A DNA stretch of 8,141 bases from Deltaproteobacteria bacterium RIFCSPHIGHO2_12_FULL_43_9 (GCA_001798265.1 MGRR01000014.1:7107-15247); one strand, 5' to 3'; counted from the stretch's first letter, positions 1 to 5,932 are shown. Made by a program: numbers and translations. The notes: generated by a model not told the origin, from the sequence alone.

Positions 1-9
1 AGATACAGT

Positions 10-15
10 GAGGTG
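10..15 (+). promoter_or_regulatory. Shine-Dalgarno of the diguanylate cyclase gene
   Basis: GAGGTG lies two bases before the ATG at 18 and eight bases before the ATG at 24. The spacing favours initiation at 24, which would give a 353-residue product starting MFFKK. Both are in the same frame, so function is unaffected. Confidence 0.5.
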
Positions 16-17
16 CC

Positions 18-1085
18 ATGTCAATGTTCTTTAAAAAAAATAGAGACAAGGAAGAAACCAAAAAGCTCTATAAGGCACTGGATACCTTAGCCCTTATCAA
101 CTCCACCCAGGATCTGGATCGACTGATAGCTCTTATTCTTAATGCGGTTAAAGAGGTTATGGGTGTTGAGGCAAGCTCTCTTGCCCAGGTAGATCCAAAA
201 ACAAACGAGATCTATTTCTCGCAGGCCGCTGGAGGCAGTGAACTGGTAAAAACCATTCGGTTAAAAATGGGTGAAGGAATCGCGGGACAGGTTGCGATGA
301 CTCAAAAACCCATGGTTGTAAACGATGTCAAAAGCAGCAAGGTCCACTATAAATTAGCTGATACCAAAACATCGTTTGAGACAAAGGGTGTCCTTTGTGT
401 TCCACTAATCGTAAGAGATAAAACAATTGGAGTTTTGCAGGCGTTAAACAAACTGGATAGACAAGACTTTTCAAAAGAGGATTTAAAAATATTCACATCT
501 TTCGCGAATCAGGTTGCCGTGGCCCTTGAAAACGCGAGGCTTTATAATCTGGCAGTCTATGATGGTTTAACCGGAATATTTGACAGACGCTATTTCAATG
601 CGTGGGTTGATCAGGAATTTTCCAGGGTCAAAAGATATAAAACCAATCTCTCCCTTATGATGTTCGATATAGATCATTTCAAAAACGTGAACGATACCCA
701 TGGACATCAGGCAGGTGATTTCGTTCTGCAACATCTTGCGAAAACTATTAAAAGGATACTAAGAAGAGCAGATCTTTTCGCAAGATATGGCGGAGAGGAA
801 TTCATCATAGCGCTCCCAGAGACCGTGGTTGAAGATGCCATTCAATTGGCCGAAAAATGCAGATCAATAATAGAAAATGAATCGTTTGTTTACCAAAACA
901 AAAAACTTCCTATAACAATATCAATTGGTGTTTCAAATTATAGAGAGACACCTGAAGATAGCGTTGATGGTTTTATCAAGGATGTAGACCAAGCCCTATA
1001 CCTGGCAAAAGAGGGTGGCAGGAATCAGGTGCAGGTATACCCCAAAGAACTTTGGCAGCAAACACATCTCAAAAAGGCCGCCTAG
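18..1085 (+). CDS. GAF-GGDEF diguanylate cyclase
   Basis: This gene encodes a 355-residue soluble sensor enzyme predicted to condense two GTP into the second messenger c-di-GMP. A short charged N-terminus leads into a GAF domain (about residues 20-172), likely the sensory/dimerisation module, ending in a helix with FANQVAVALENARLY that joins directly to a GGDEF domain (about 175-340). The active-site signature is GGEEF at 258-262, and the metal-binding FDIDHFK lies at 216-222. An RxxD inhibitory I-site (R249-D252) sits at the standard five-residue distance before GGEEF, so product feedback inhibition is expected. No membrane segment or signal peptide is visible, so it should act in the cytoplasm. 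The ATG at 18 is only three to four bases from the best Shine-Dalgarno match; the ATG at 24 (Met3) is better spaced and may be the real start. The stop codon abuts repeat cluster A. The family call is very secure; the ligand of the GAF domain is unknown. Confidence 0.95.
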   Translation: MSMFFKKNRDKEETKKLYKALDTLALINSTQDLDRLIALILNAVKEVMGVEASSLAQVDPKTNEIYFSQAAGGSELVKTIRLKMGEGIAGQVAMTQKPMVVNDVKSSKVHYKLADTKTSFETKGVLCVPLIVRDKTIGVLQALNKLDRQDFSKEDLKIFTSFANQVAVALENARLYNLAVYDGLTGIFDRRYFNAWVDQEFSRVKRYKTNLSLMMFDIDHFKNVNDTHGHQAGDFVLQHLAKTIKRILRRADLFARYGGEEFIIALPETVVEDAIQLAEKCRSIIENESFVYQNKKLPITISIGVSNYRETPEDSVDGFIKDVDQALYLAKEGGRNQVQVYPKELWQQTHLKKAA

Positions 1086-1086
1086 A

Positions 1087-1165
1087 CATTGCGAGCGTAC
1101 GTCATTGCGAGCGTACGTCATTGCGAACGTACGTCATTGCGAACGTACGTCATTGCGAGCACTCT
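1087..1165 (+). repeat. Cluster A: 16-bp tandem repeat
   Basis: Four direct copies of a 16-bp unit, CATTGCGAGCGTACGT, start at 1087, 1103, 1119 and 1135. Copies 3 and 4 carry GAACG instead of GAGCG. A fifth, partial copy starts at 1151 and runs into ACTCT. The array starts one base after the diguanylate cyclase stop codon and fills the left part of the convergent intergenic gap. Each unit junction contains the self-complementary ACGTACGT or a close variant. The unit looks like the head of the longer dispersed repeat that follows, cut short and amplified. Confidence 0.9.
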
Positions 1166-1216
1166 CGTCATCCTGAGCGTAGCGAAGGATCTCAGCGAGG
1201 CTCTTTTCATAATGAC
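1166..1216 (+). repeat. Cluster A: full-length GTCAT-headed palindromic repeat
   Basis: A longer element starts with the head CGTCATCCTGAGCGTAGCG. The segments ATCCT (1170-1174) and AGGAT (1186-1190) form an inverted repeat. It closes at AATGAC, the reverse complement of the GTCATT head. It is the same family as clusters B and C and lies between two convergent genes, so its transcript could fold and act as a bidirectional terminator. That role is inference, since there is no clean U-tract beyond CTCTTTTC. Confidence 0.75.
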
Positions 1217-1228
1217 AATAATTTTAGA

Positions 1229-1576
1229 TTACATTTCGTATTTGATTAAGCTGATATGAATCCCATTGGGATCTACGAATTTTGCAAACCGGCATTCTTT
1301 AAAAATCCAGGTATCCTGTGGAGACCAATCCTCTTGTCCACCCAGTTCAATTCCTTTTCGGTACCATGCGTCAACGTCATCAACCTCTAACATCATGTCT
1401 GCACCCTTGATTTCATTTACCGGATCATAGGCATAAAAATTTATCCAGCGATCTTCAACCTTCCACGCAATTACATCATGCTCCGTGTAGTCCGGGTCTT
1501 TCCCAAAAAAGGCAGAATAGAAGCGCTTAGGGATAGTTAAATCTCTAACGTGATATCCAATTTGTCCTAAACGCAT
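1229..1576 (-). CDS. VOC (glyoxalase/dioxygenase fold) family protein
   Basis: A 115-residue single-domain protein of the vicinal oxygen chelate superfamily (glyoxalase, bleomycin-resistance and dioxygenase fold). It starts with the typical first strand and helix (GQIGYHVRDL, then a FYSAFFG helix). The second module contains MMLEVDDVDAWY (61-72) and ends in FVDPNGIHISLI (100-111). His9, Glu64 and His107 sit at positions that often bind the metal in this fold. The length is normal for the small members. The fold does not reveal the substrate, which could be a small aldehyde adduct, an antibiotic or a catabolic intermediate. The ATG has a good Shine-Dalgarno. The gene lies 70 bp downstream of the phosphodiesterase-like gene on the same strand, so co-transcription is possible, and it converges on the diguanylate cyclase gene. 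Fold assignment is secure, function open. Confidence 0.88.
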   Translation of the reverse strand: MRLGQIGYHVRDLTIPKRFYSAFFGKDPDYTEHDVIAWKVEDRWINFYAYDPVNEIKGADMMLEVDDVDAWYRKGIELGGQEDWSPQDTWIFKECRFAKFVDPNGIHISLIKYEM

Positions 1577-1582
1577 AAACAG

Positions 1583-1588
1583 TCCTCT
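1583..1588 (-). promoter_or_regulatory. Shine-Dalgarno of the VOC gene
   Basis: Read on the minus strand this is AGAGGA, six bases before the ATG at 1576. It supports that start. Confidence 0.65.
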
Positions 1589-1602
1589 CTAAAGCAGCAA
1601 CT

Positions 1603-1608
1603 CTTATA
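1603..1608 (-). promoter_or_regulatory. Possible -10 element for the VOC gene
   Basis: On the minus strand TATAAG lies about 26 bases before the VOC start, in an AT-rich gap. The sequence 17 bp upstream (TTTATT) is a poor -35. If it is real, the VOC gene has its own promoter in addition to any read-through from the gene before it. Confidence 0.25.
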
Positions 1609-1646
1609 CAATTATTTGCTTAAAAAATAAACGATTAATTTTAGTA

Positions 1647-2399
1647 TTATATTTTTATTGTCTTGCCCAATTTTAATACATACCATTTTGGGCTTATTTT
1701 GTGGATTTCCCTTATAATATCAGATACATATGGTGGTTTAAGGTGATATATACAAATCCGCGGATTATTTTCTAGGGTAGGCAGATCCCTAGCCAAGGTA
1801 GTTGGAGTATAGTGAAGTGAGTCCTGAGCCAGGAGTCTTTTCCTTGATGGGAAAGAGACCTCGGCAAATATGGCTTTCAGGTGGTGTTCTCTTTTGAGAC
1901 GCCTCCAAAAGCCTCTGGTTGGGCCTGTATCCCCGGTTATTGCAAGAGTAGCCATGCCATCCTTAATTATGTACCCAACAGATTCAACCGTGTGGTTAAC
2001 CGCAATCGGTTCAATAGAAATTCCATTTATTTTTACAATCTTTTTTATAGGAATAAATCGCATGGTTGGATTTGATCTTGAAGGAAGCCTGGAAAAATCG
2101 GGCCAGATTACATCATTAAAAAGATGTTTTTGAATCGCGTTAATAGTTTTCTTTTTGCCATAAATCTTTATCGGCTTTTTGATTTTCCCAAACAGGTTGT
2201 CGACAAGAAATGCCAGATCCTTAATGTGATCCAGGTGAGCGTGCGTGATAAAGATATGTTTTATTTTTTTTAAATCTTTTATTGGAAGCGCGCTTACAAT
2301 TGTTCCGGCGTCTATGACAATCGAATCATTAATTAAAAACGAGGTTGCTTTGTATTTTTGTCCTTCACTTCCATGACATCCCAGTACCTTTATCTTCAT
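1647..2399 (-). CDS. Class II cyclic-nucleotide phosphodiesterase-like MBL-fold hydrolase
   Basis: A 250-residue metallo-beta-lactamase-fold protein. The N-terminus (KVLGCHGSEGQKYKATSFLI, then IDAGT at 29-33) and the metal motif THAHLDHIKDL (52-62) match the style of class II 3',5'-cyclic-nucleotide phosphodiesterases (yeast PDE1, Vibrio CpdP). The remaining ligand positions are also present: His136 in NHTVESVGY, Asp157 in TGDTGPT, and His219 in YHLKPPY. EVSFPS at 180-185 is a further family-like segment. The expected reaction is hydrolysis of cAMP (or cGMP) to the 5'-monophosphate using two bound metal ions. Unlike Vibrio CpdP, no signal peptide is seen, so it should act in the cytoplasm. 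The start ATG follows a run of five G with only one base between, an awkward ribosome site, but the N-terminal strand begins right there. The VOC gene follows on the same strand. The fold is secure; cyclic-nucleotide specificity is probable and not proven, as RNase Z-like enzymes share the core motif. Confidence 0.85.
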   Translation of the reverse strand: MKIKVLGCHGSEGQKYKATSFLINDSIVIDAGTIVSALPIKDLKKIKHIFITHAHLDHIKDLAFLVDNLFGKIKKPIKIYGKKKTINAIQKHLFNDVIWPDFSRLPSRSNPTMRFIPIKKIVKINGISIEPIAVNHTVESVGYIIKDGMATLAITGDTGPTRGFWRRLKREHHLKAIFAEVSFPSRKRLLAQDSLHYTPTTLARDLPTLENNPRICIYHLKPPYVSDIIREIHKISPKWYVLKLGKTIKI

Positions 2400-2455
2400 T
2401 CCCCCAGTCTACTCTATTGTTGGCCCCCACGACTATAAATTTTTACTAACGGTTT

Positions 2456-2597
2456 CGTCATCCCAAGCAAAGCGAGAGATCTCCTCCTCGTCATCCTAAG
2501 CGGTTGTCGTCATCCTAAGCAGTTGTCGTCATCCTAAGCAGTTGTCGTCATCCTAAGCAGTTGTCGTCATCCTGAGCGAAGCGAAGGATCTCCTCCT
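2456..2597 (+). repeat. Cluster B: tandem array of 33-bp and 19-bp GTCAT-headed repeats
   Basis: The array runs without gaps. One 33-bp unit (2456-2488) is followed by four 19-bp units (starting 2489, 2508, 2527 and 2546; consensus CGTCATCCTAAGCAGTTGT) and a final 33-bp unit (2565-2597). Long and short units share about 13 bases at the head. The short ones replace the rest with AGTTGT or GGTTGT and so lose the AGGAT arm that would pair with ATCCT. The array lies between the divergent phosphodiesterase-like gene and the small secreted-protein gene, starting about 56 bp upstream of the former. There are no spacers, so it is not a CRISPR. Confidence 0.92.
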
Positions 2598-2601
2598 CGC
2601 C

Positions 2602-2621
2602 ATCCCGGCGAAAGCCGGGAT
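2602..2621 (+). repeat. Perfect hairpin repeat with GAAA loop (cluster B)
   Basis: ATCCCGGC (2602-2609) and GCCGGGAT (2614-2621) form a perfect 8-bp stem around GAAA, a GNRA-type tetraloop closed by C-G when read as RNA on the plus strand. It follows directly on the 33-bp array with a CGCCAT head. A second copy lies in cluster C in the opposite orientation. Confidence 0.9.
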
Positions 2622-2639
2622 CTCGATGAGGTTCCCCAA

Positions 2640-2887
2640 TTTTTTAATGTGGTGGATCAAAACCGTCTTGATAAAAGTCAAATTTTCATAAAATATGACA
2701 TCCTTCCTGGGAACTTGAGAGATGAATTTAGGATTAAAACCATTTCCTTTCGTCGTGCCCAGGCCGTAGGCTGTGGGCATCTCTCCAGAAAAACAAAACA
2801 GTTCACATTTGTGCCGAGAAATTTCTTCCGTTCTTTCTTTTTTCCTTTCCTGCAAGTACAAGTAGCACGATTAATCAATAATGTGTT
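2640..2887. other. Gene-poor stretch with one small hairpin
   Basis: I see no convincing gene here. Short open frames on both strands have no ribosome site and no recognisable domain. The one structured element is GCCCA (2757-2761) pairing with TGGGC (2774-2778), enclosing GCC-GTA-GGC, so an imperfect hairpin. A pyrimidine-rich run (about 2820-2850) precedes the next gene. The promoter of the 2902 gene is presumably inside this stretch, but I cannot pick it out with confidence. It could also be a decayed repeat element. Confidence 0.35.
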
Positions 2888-2893
2888 AAGGAG
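2888..2893 (+). promoter_or_regulatory. Shine-Dalgarno deciding the GTG start at 2902
   Basis: AAGGAG lies eight bases before GTG. Together with the MKKHFLLLL signal peptide that begins there, it fixes the start at GTG 2902. Confidence 0.85.
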
Positions 2894-2901
2894 AAACTAT
2901 C

Positions 2902-3351
2902 GTGAAAAAACATTTCTTACTTTTATTGATTTTACTAGCTATCCCCTTAAGCGTATTTGCAAAAAACAAGATAATTGAGGGTGAATTAGGTGTTTTATCG
3001 ATAACAAATACATATAATTTCCCTCCCAAGGGCCTATTTAGATGCCGGGGAGATTATAGTGAACAAGTTTGTTCGTGTAATTTTGAATTGATTAGAACGG
3101 GAGACTATACCCCGATTCCAGAAAGAGCTTTTTCCTTAAATGGAAATATAGTTTCATGGAAACCAAAAATTGAGTTTGATGCCTTACAATATGCAGTTTT
3201 AGTAGGTAAACATTCTGATAAAAAGCGTTTATTGCATGCAGTTTTTAAGCTAGAAAGTCCATCAGAACCTAACTGTAAAACCGAATTTTTTAGAAATGTC
3301 GATATTGGTGGATCTTTTGAAGCTAGTGAAATTTATTTTCGCTTAAAATAA
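2902..3351 (+). CDS. Small exported four-cysteine protein, unknown function
   Basis: A 149-residue protein I do not recognise. It opens with a classic signal peptide: two lysines, a leucine/isoleucine-rich core, and a probable cleavage after VFA at about residue 20. No lipobox cysteine is present, so it is expected to be soluble in the periplasm or released. The mature part has four cysteines (48, 57, 59 and 125), including a CSC pair, enough for two disulfides. It reads like a small beta-rich domain (for example NTYNFPPKGLFRCRG and GNIVSWKPKIEFDALQYAVLVG). The start is GTG with a strong ribosome site. The gene stands alone between repeat cluster B and a 350-bp gene-poor gap, and is visibly more AT-rich than uvrC, so recent acquisition is possible. 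Coding status is secure; I assign no function. Confidence 0.8.
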   Translation: MKKHFLLLLILLAIPLSVFAKNKIIEGELGVLSITNTYNFPPKGLFRCRGDYSEQVCSCNFELIRTGDYTPIPERAFSLNGNIVSWKPKIEFDALQYAVLVGKHSDKKRLLHAVFKLESPSEPNCKTEFFRNVDIGGSFEASEIYFRLK

Positions 3352-3472
3352 TAATTTTCTAGTCTTTAGCTGGAGCCACAGTATGCGGCAGATGACATCT
3401 CCTCGAAGAGATCTGGGGATGGCGAGTTGTATTGTCCCTAGCCTATAAGTAGATCGCTATTCGGAAAGATTG

Positions 3473-3500
3473 GCAGATAAATCTCTAATCTGCGATTTTT
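3473..3500 (+). terminator. Weak terminator-like hairpin
   Basis: GCAGAT (3473-3478) pairs with ATCTGC (3488-3493) across a 9-base loop, followed by GA and five T. It could end the transcript of the 2902 gene, about 120 bp downstream of its stop. The stem is short and the loop long, so the call is tentative. Confidence 0.35.
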
Positions 3501-3505
3501 AAAAT

Positions 3506-3655
3506 TTAATCAGCCTTGTTTTGGAATTGCCAGCGATCAATCTCAGGCCTTAGTTGTTTTGCTTTAAGGGCGCTTTCCACCTCTATCGATCCTAGCCGTG
3601 GAGGCTGAGGGTGGCTTGCATGTTTTAGCCGCCTGGAATAAGTAAATTCAATTAG
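3506..3655 (-). pseudogene. Possible remnant of a gene 3' end
   Basis: A minus-strand frame stays open for 49 codons and closes with TAA at 3506-3508. Its translation is protein-like at the end (RPEIDRWQFQNKAD, preceded by GSIEVESALKAKQL). The frame has no ATG, its only GTG lies far inside, and an in-frame TAA sits just upstream at 3656-3658. It could be the tail of a decayed gene or part of a repeated element. Chance is also possible at this length. I recognise no family. Confidence 0.2.
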
Positions 3656-3703
3656 TTATACGCTTCTGTGATTTATAGACGAAGTATATGACAAGAAAAG
3701 ACT

Positions 3704-5152
3704 TCATTTAACTAATGGGGATAAATCTATTTTGGTGTAAGTGGTGAGATAATATTTGTCTTTTTTGACTGTGTAGCTTGGTGGCAAAAAAACGGCCTTC
3801 TCTTTTACATAATTCCAAAAGAGGAGTCTCGAGCCATTAATTTTTGTCTCCCTAAAGCGGGATTTAGCGACCTCTTCAACCAGGTTCTCTAAGGCAAGTC
3901 GTTTATTAATTTTTATCAATTGCTTGTCCGCTTTTAATGGATTCATGGACGAAGGCGCGGAGTCCAAAGGGATGTCCCCTCTGCCAAATATTATTGGATT
4001 ATGCGACTCTCTTTTCTCTTTTCCTGTTGAATTATTTTCATCCACTATATTATCAAAACTATGATGTAATTCTGTGGATTCTTCCGATTTTACTTCTATG
4101 GTTTGAGCCGAGAGGGGAAAGCCTTTGAGCTCAAATATAAATTGGTGCTTTCCCGCCGGATATTTTTCAAGGAAGAGGGGTGTAGTGCCCAGTAGTTTTC
4201 CGGATGAACTATAAACCGTACCCCCTATTGGTGATGTCTGGATTAATAATTTACCAGGAAGTGGTATCAAAGCTAGTGAATGACTTCTATTATCCTCTTC
4301 TGTGGCATTTATATGGAGAATGGTTGGTTCAAAATGCTCCTTCTCGATTCTTAACCTGTAAGTATTCGGGGTTAATGAAGTGGAAAGAGGGGTTTGCCCC
4401 AGTAGAGACTCTCCATTGTAAACCGTAGCGCCTTCGGGGGTTGTTTTTATTTCAATCGGGACCAATTGGGGTTTTAATAATAAAGAGATTTCAGTTGTTG
4501 AATCTTGGGAAATAAGAATTTCCCTCGAGATTGATCCATAACCACCCTTTTCGGCTCTGAGCCTGTATTTTCCCGCGCCAACATTCTCAAACTCCCCATT
4601 GCTTTTTCCGATTGGTTCATCATTTAGGAAAATTTGAGAATTAATTGGCTCCGTTTTAACGCGCAGTTTTCCGCGCCCGATTGAATTATTGCCGATGTTA
4701 GAGTTGTATCTGTTAAAAATTTTCGGAGTATCGTCATTGAAGAGAAGGGACTTATTTTTTGGTACCGATATTACCCGCCAGACATTTATGCCGTTAGGGC
4801 CTCTTTCTACATGTTGATTAACTACCTTTACTCCAACCAGGAATGATTTTGGAAGCTGCACAGAGAGATCTTCATCAACCACCAGGTTATCATCGGAAAT
4901 AAATGCCCTTCTGGACATTGTAGTTTGAATTCCGAACAGATGCTGAATGGCTTCCGCGAGGGCGCGTTCATGTGCCTGAATTCGCCCCTCCTCCTCTGAA
5001 GGGGCGTTTGTCGCGACACCTACATAGTAATAATAATCGGAATCTTCCCAGAAGGCCCTGCCAGTCCACGATGGTGGACTGGCAAGGGTGAGAGGGGAAA
5101 AAAATAATAGGAGGGGAATTATCCCTCTTCTGAATCGAAAACGCGATCCCAC
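3704..5152 (-). CDS. Exported protein: LPP20-like domain plus three PEGA domains
   Basis: A 482-residue envelope protein. A signal peptide (arginine-rich start, IIPLLLFFSPLTLA, cleavage about residue 25) leads to an N-terminal domain (about 27-136) with PPSW, YYYVGVA and an alanine-rich helix, resembling the LPP20 lipoprotein family. Three PEGA repeats follow (about 161-227, 231-297 and 299-366), marked by TEP/TTPEGA/TSPIGG and LGQTP/LGTTP turns. PEGA domains are beta-sandwich surface-layer-type modules that usually bind partners or envelope polymers. A polar linker (370-410) and a C-terminal region with helix and YYLTTYTKIDL complete it. No lipobox is present. The start is GTG at 5152, 34 bp inside the preceding lipoprotein gene. 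It is the only start that keeps the signal peptide, as the next Met is residue 79. The overlap implies translational coupling. The precise role is unknown; structural or scaffold action in the periplasm or at the outer membrane is inferred. Confidence 0.85.
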   Translation of the reverse strand: MGSRFRFRRGIIPLLLFFSPLTLASPPSWTGRAFWEDSDYYYYVGVATNAPSEEEGRIQAHERALAEAIQHLFGIQTTMSRRAFISDDNLVVDEDLSVQLPKSFLVGVKVVNQHVERGPNGINVWRVISVPKNKSLLFNDDTPKIFNRYNSNIGNNSIGRGKLRVKTEPINSQIFLNDEPIGKSNGEFENVGAGKYRLRAEKGGYGSISREILISQDSTTEISLLLKPQLVPIEIKTTPEGATVYNGESLLGQTPLSTSLTPNTYRLRIEKEHFEPTILHINATEEDNRSHSLALIPLPGKLLIQTSPIGGTVYSSSGKLLGTTPLFLEKYPAGKHQFIFELKGFPLSAQTIEVKSEESTELHHSFDNIVDENNSTGKEKRESHNPIIFGRGDIPLDSAPSSMNPLKADKQLIKINKRLALENLVEEVAKSRFRETKINGSRLLFWNYVKEKAVFLPPSYTVKKDKYYLTTYTKIDLSPLVK

Positions 5153-5715
5153 GCCTTATCTACTTTCTTCTTAAAGTCCTCGGTTAGTGGTTTGCCTGAG
5201 TTGTTATTTCTCAGGTTTCTCTCCACCGCTTCCCTAAAATCCTTCATCGATATGGTTGCGAGGGAATAACAGGTGTATTTTACCTGTGGAAATTGTGAGT
5301 TTCTGACCAAAACCTTCTCGTAAAATCTTTGATCTATATAAAGACCGGTTAACGAGTGCACATTAATTGACTCGGTAATGATATTGTTCAGGTGCTGCTG
5401 GTCATAATGGAACCCTTCCGTGGCAAACTGCAGTTGCGCCTGCAGGCGGGATTTTAGTTCACTCAGCAGATTTGCTCTTGCCTGAAGGTCGGCAGCCAAT
5501 AAACCTTTTGAGGGGCTCTGGTTTCCATCTATTTCAACCATTCCACTCACGTAGAGTTGATCCTTTTTCACGTAGCGGGGTTTATCCATTGCCCATGATG
5601 GACGATCCTTGCCGTTGCTTGTTGCCAGGATCTTGTCTGGAGCTGGATCTGTTGGGTATCTATGGGCACAGGAGATTAAAAAAAGTGAGACTAGAATGGC
5701 TGTATATATTTTCAT
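5119..5715 (-). CDS. LPP20-like outer-membrane lipoprotein
   Basis: A 198-residue lipoprotein. The signal peptide ends in the lipobox LISC with the lipidated cysteine at 16. The next residue is Ala, not Asp, which by the E. coli rule favours sorting to the outer membrane. After a proline-rich linker comes a domain with RPSW (38-41), LYVSGMV (54-60), and an alanine/leucine-rich helix (AADLQARANLLSELKSRLQ, 74-92). It then has a beta-strand region with VKYTCYSLATISMKDF (145-160). This pattern resembles the LPP20 family, whose members include Helicobacter LPP20 and flagellar FlgP. I do not see enough to call it FlgP. The same pattern recurs in the next gene, which starts 34 bp before this one ends, so the two likely act together at the envelope. 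It is the first gene of the pair and is read away from repeat cluster C. Confidence 0.82.
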   Translation of the reverse strand: MKIYTAILVSLFLISCAHRYPTDPAPDKILATSNGKDRPSWAMDKPRYVKKDQLYVSGMVEIDGNQSPSKGLLAADLQARANLLSELKSRLQAQLQFATEGFHYDQQHLNNIITESINVHSLTGLYIDQRFYEKVLVRNSQFPQVKYTCYSLATISMKDFREAVERNLRNNNSGKPLTEDFKKKVDKAWDRVFDSEEG

Positions 5716-5720
5716 GGTTG

Positions 5721-5725
5721 TCTCC
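5721..5725 (-). promoter_or_regulatory. Shine-Dalgarno of the lipoprotein gene
   Basis: Read on the minus strand, GGAGA lies five bases before the ATG at 5715 and supports that start. Confidence 0.65.
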
Positions 5726-5744
5726 GCTGTGTTAGCCTATGTCC

Positions 5745-5862
5745 CGTCATTCCGAGGCGCATTCGTCATCCCGAGCGTAGCGAGGGATCTCTTCCTCGTC
5801 ATCCAGAGCGTAGCGAGGGATCTCTTCCTCGTCATCCCGAGCGTAGCGAGGGATCTCTGCGC
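5745..5862 (+). repeat. Cluster C: one 19-bp and three 33-bp GTCAT-headed repeats
   Basis: A 19-bp unit (5745-5763, CGTCATTCCGAGGCGCATT) is followed by three directly repeated 33-bp units starting at 5764, 5797 and 5830. Units 1 and 2 differ at a single base (CCC against CCA in the head). Unit 3 keeps about 28 bases and then changes tail. The 33-bp period equals that of cluster B. The array sits 30 bp upstream of the lipoprotein start, so the promoter of that operon must lie in or beyond it. Confidence 0.92.
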
Positions 5863-5903
5863 AGAGATTGCTTTGTCGGCCCTGCGGGCCTCCTCGCAAT
5901 GAC
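5863..5903 (-). repeat. Cluster C: inverted GTCATTGC-type repeat
   Basis: Read on the minus strand this begins GTCATTGCGAGGAGG and ends AAGCAATCTCT, the classical form of this repeat family with terminal TTGC/GCAA complementarity. An inner perfect hairpin, GGCCC-TGC-GGGCC, spans 5878-5890. It meets the preceding plus-oriented unit tail to tail, creating the perfect 16-bp palindrome ATCTCTGC/GCAGAGAT at 5853-5868. Confidence 0.8.
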
Positions 5904-5909
5904 AACTGG

Positions 5910-5929
5910 ATCCCGGCTTTCGCCGGGAT
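5910..5929 (-). repeat. Perfect hairpin repeat with GAAA loop, inverted copy (cluster C)
   Basis: ATCCCGGC (5910-5917) and GCCGGGAT (5922-5929) flank TTTC. On the minus strand the loop is GAAA, so this is the same element as at 2602-2621 in reverse orientation. Confidence 0.9.
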
Positions 5930-5932
5930 GAC

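Larger units (their letters stand above)
3352..3703. other. 350-bp gene-poor gap with degenerate repeat-like sequence
   Basis: No intact gene is visible here. At 3391-3420 an ATCTC-(6)-GAGAT inverted repeat next to GATGACATC looks like a decayed copy of the dispersed repeat family. A terminator-like hairpin (3473-3500) and a short open frame resembling a gene end (3506-3655, minus) are listed separately. The last 50 bases before 3704 hold nothing I can name. Confidence 0.4.

Noticed and set aside
1052..1249. Plus-strand open frame through cluster A
   Set aside because: It overlaps the end of the diguanylate cyclase gene, and most of its translation is repeat sequence (HCER, HPERSEGS type). 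No ribosome site.
1870..2133. Plus-strand open frames inside the phosphodiesterase-like gene
   Set aside because: They lie antisense to a gene with intact catalytic motifs, and their translations show no domain.
2456..2597. CRISPR-like array
   Set aside because: Units are directly contiguous, with no unique spacers, two unit lengths, and no cas genes nearby.
2553..2978. Open frames of about 100 codons on both strands before the secreted-protein gene
   Set aside because: They are mutually overlapping, have no ribosome site, partly consist of repeat sequence, and one runs into the well-supported gene at 2902 in another frame.
3937..5019. Short open frames on both strands inside the PEGA gene
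   Set aside because: They are out-of-frame or antisense shadows of a well-supported gene with clear repeats.
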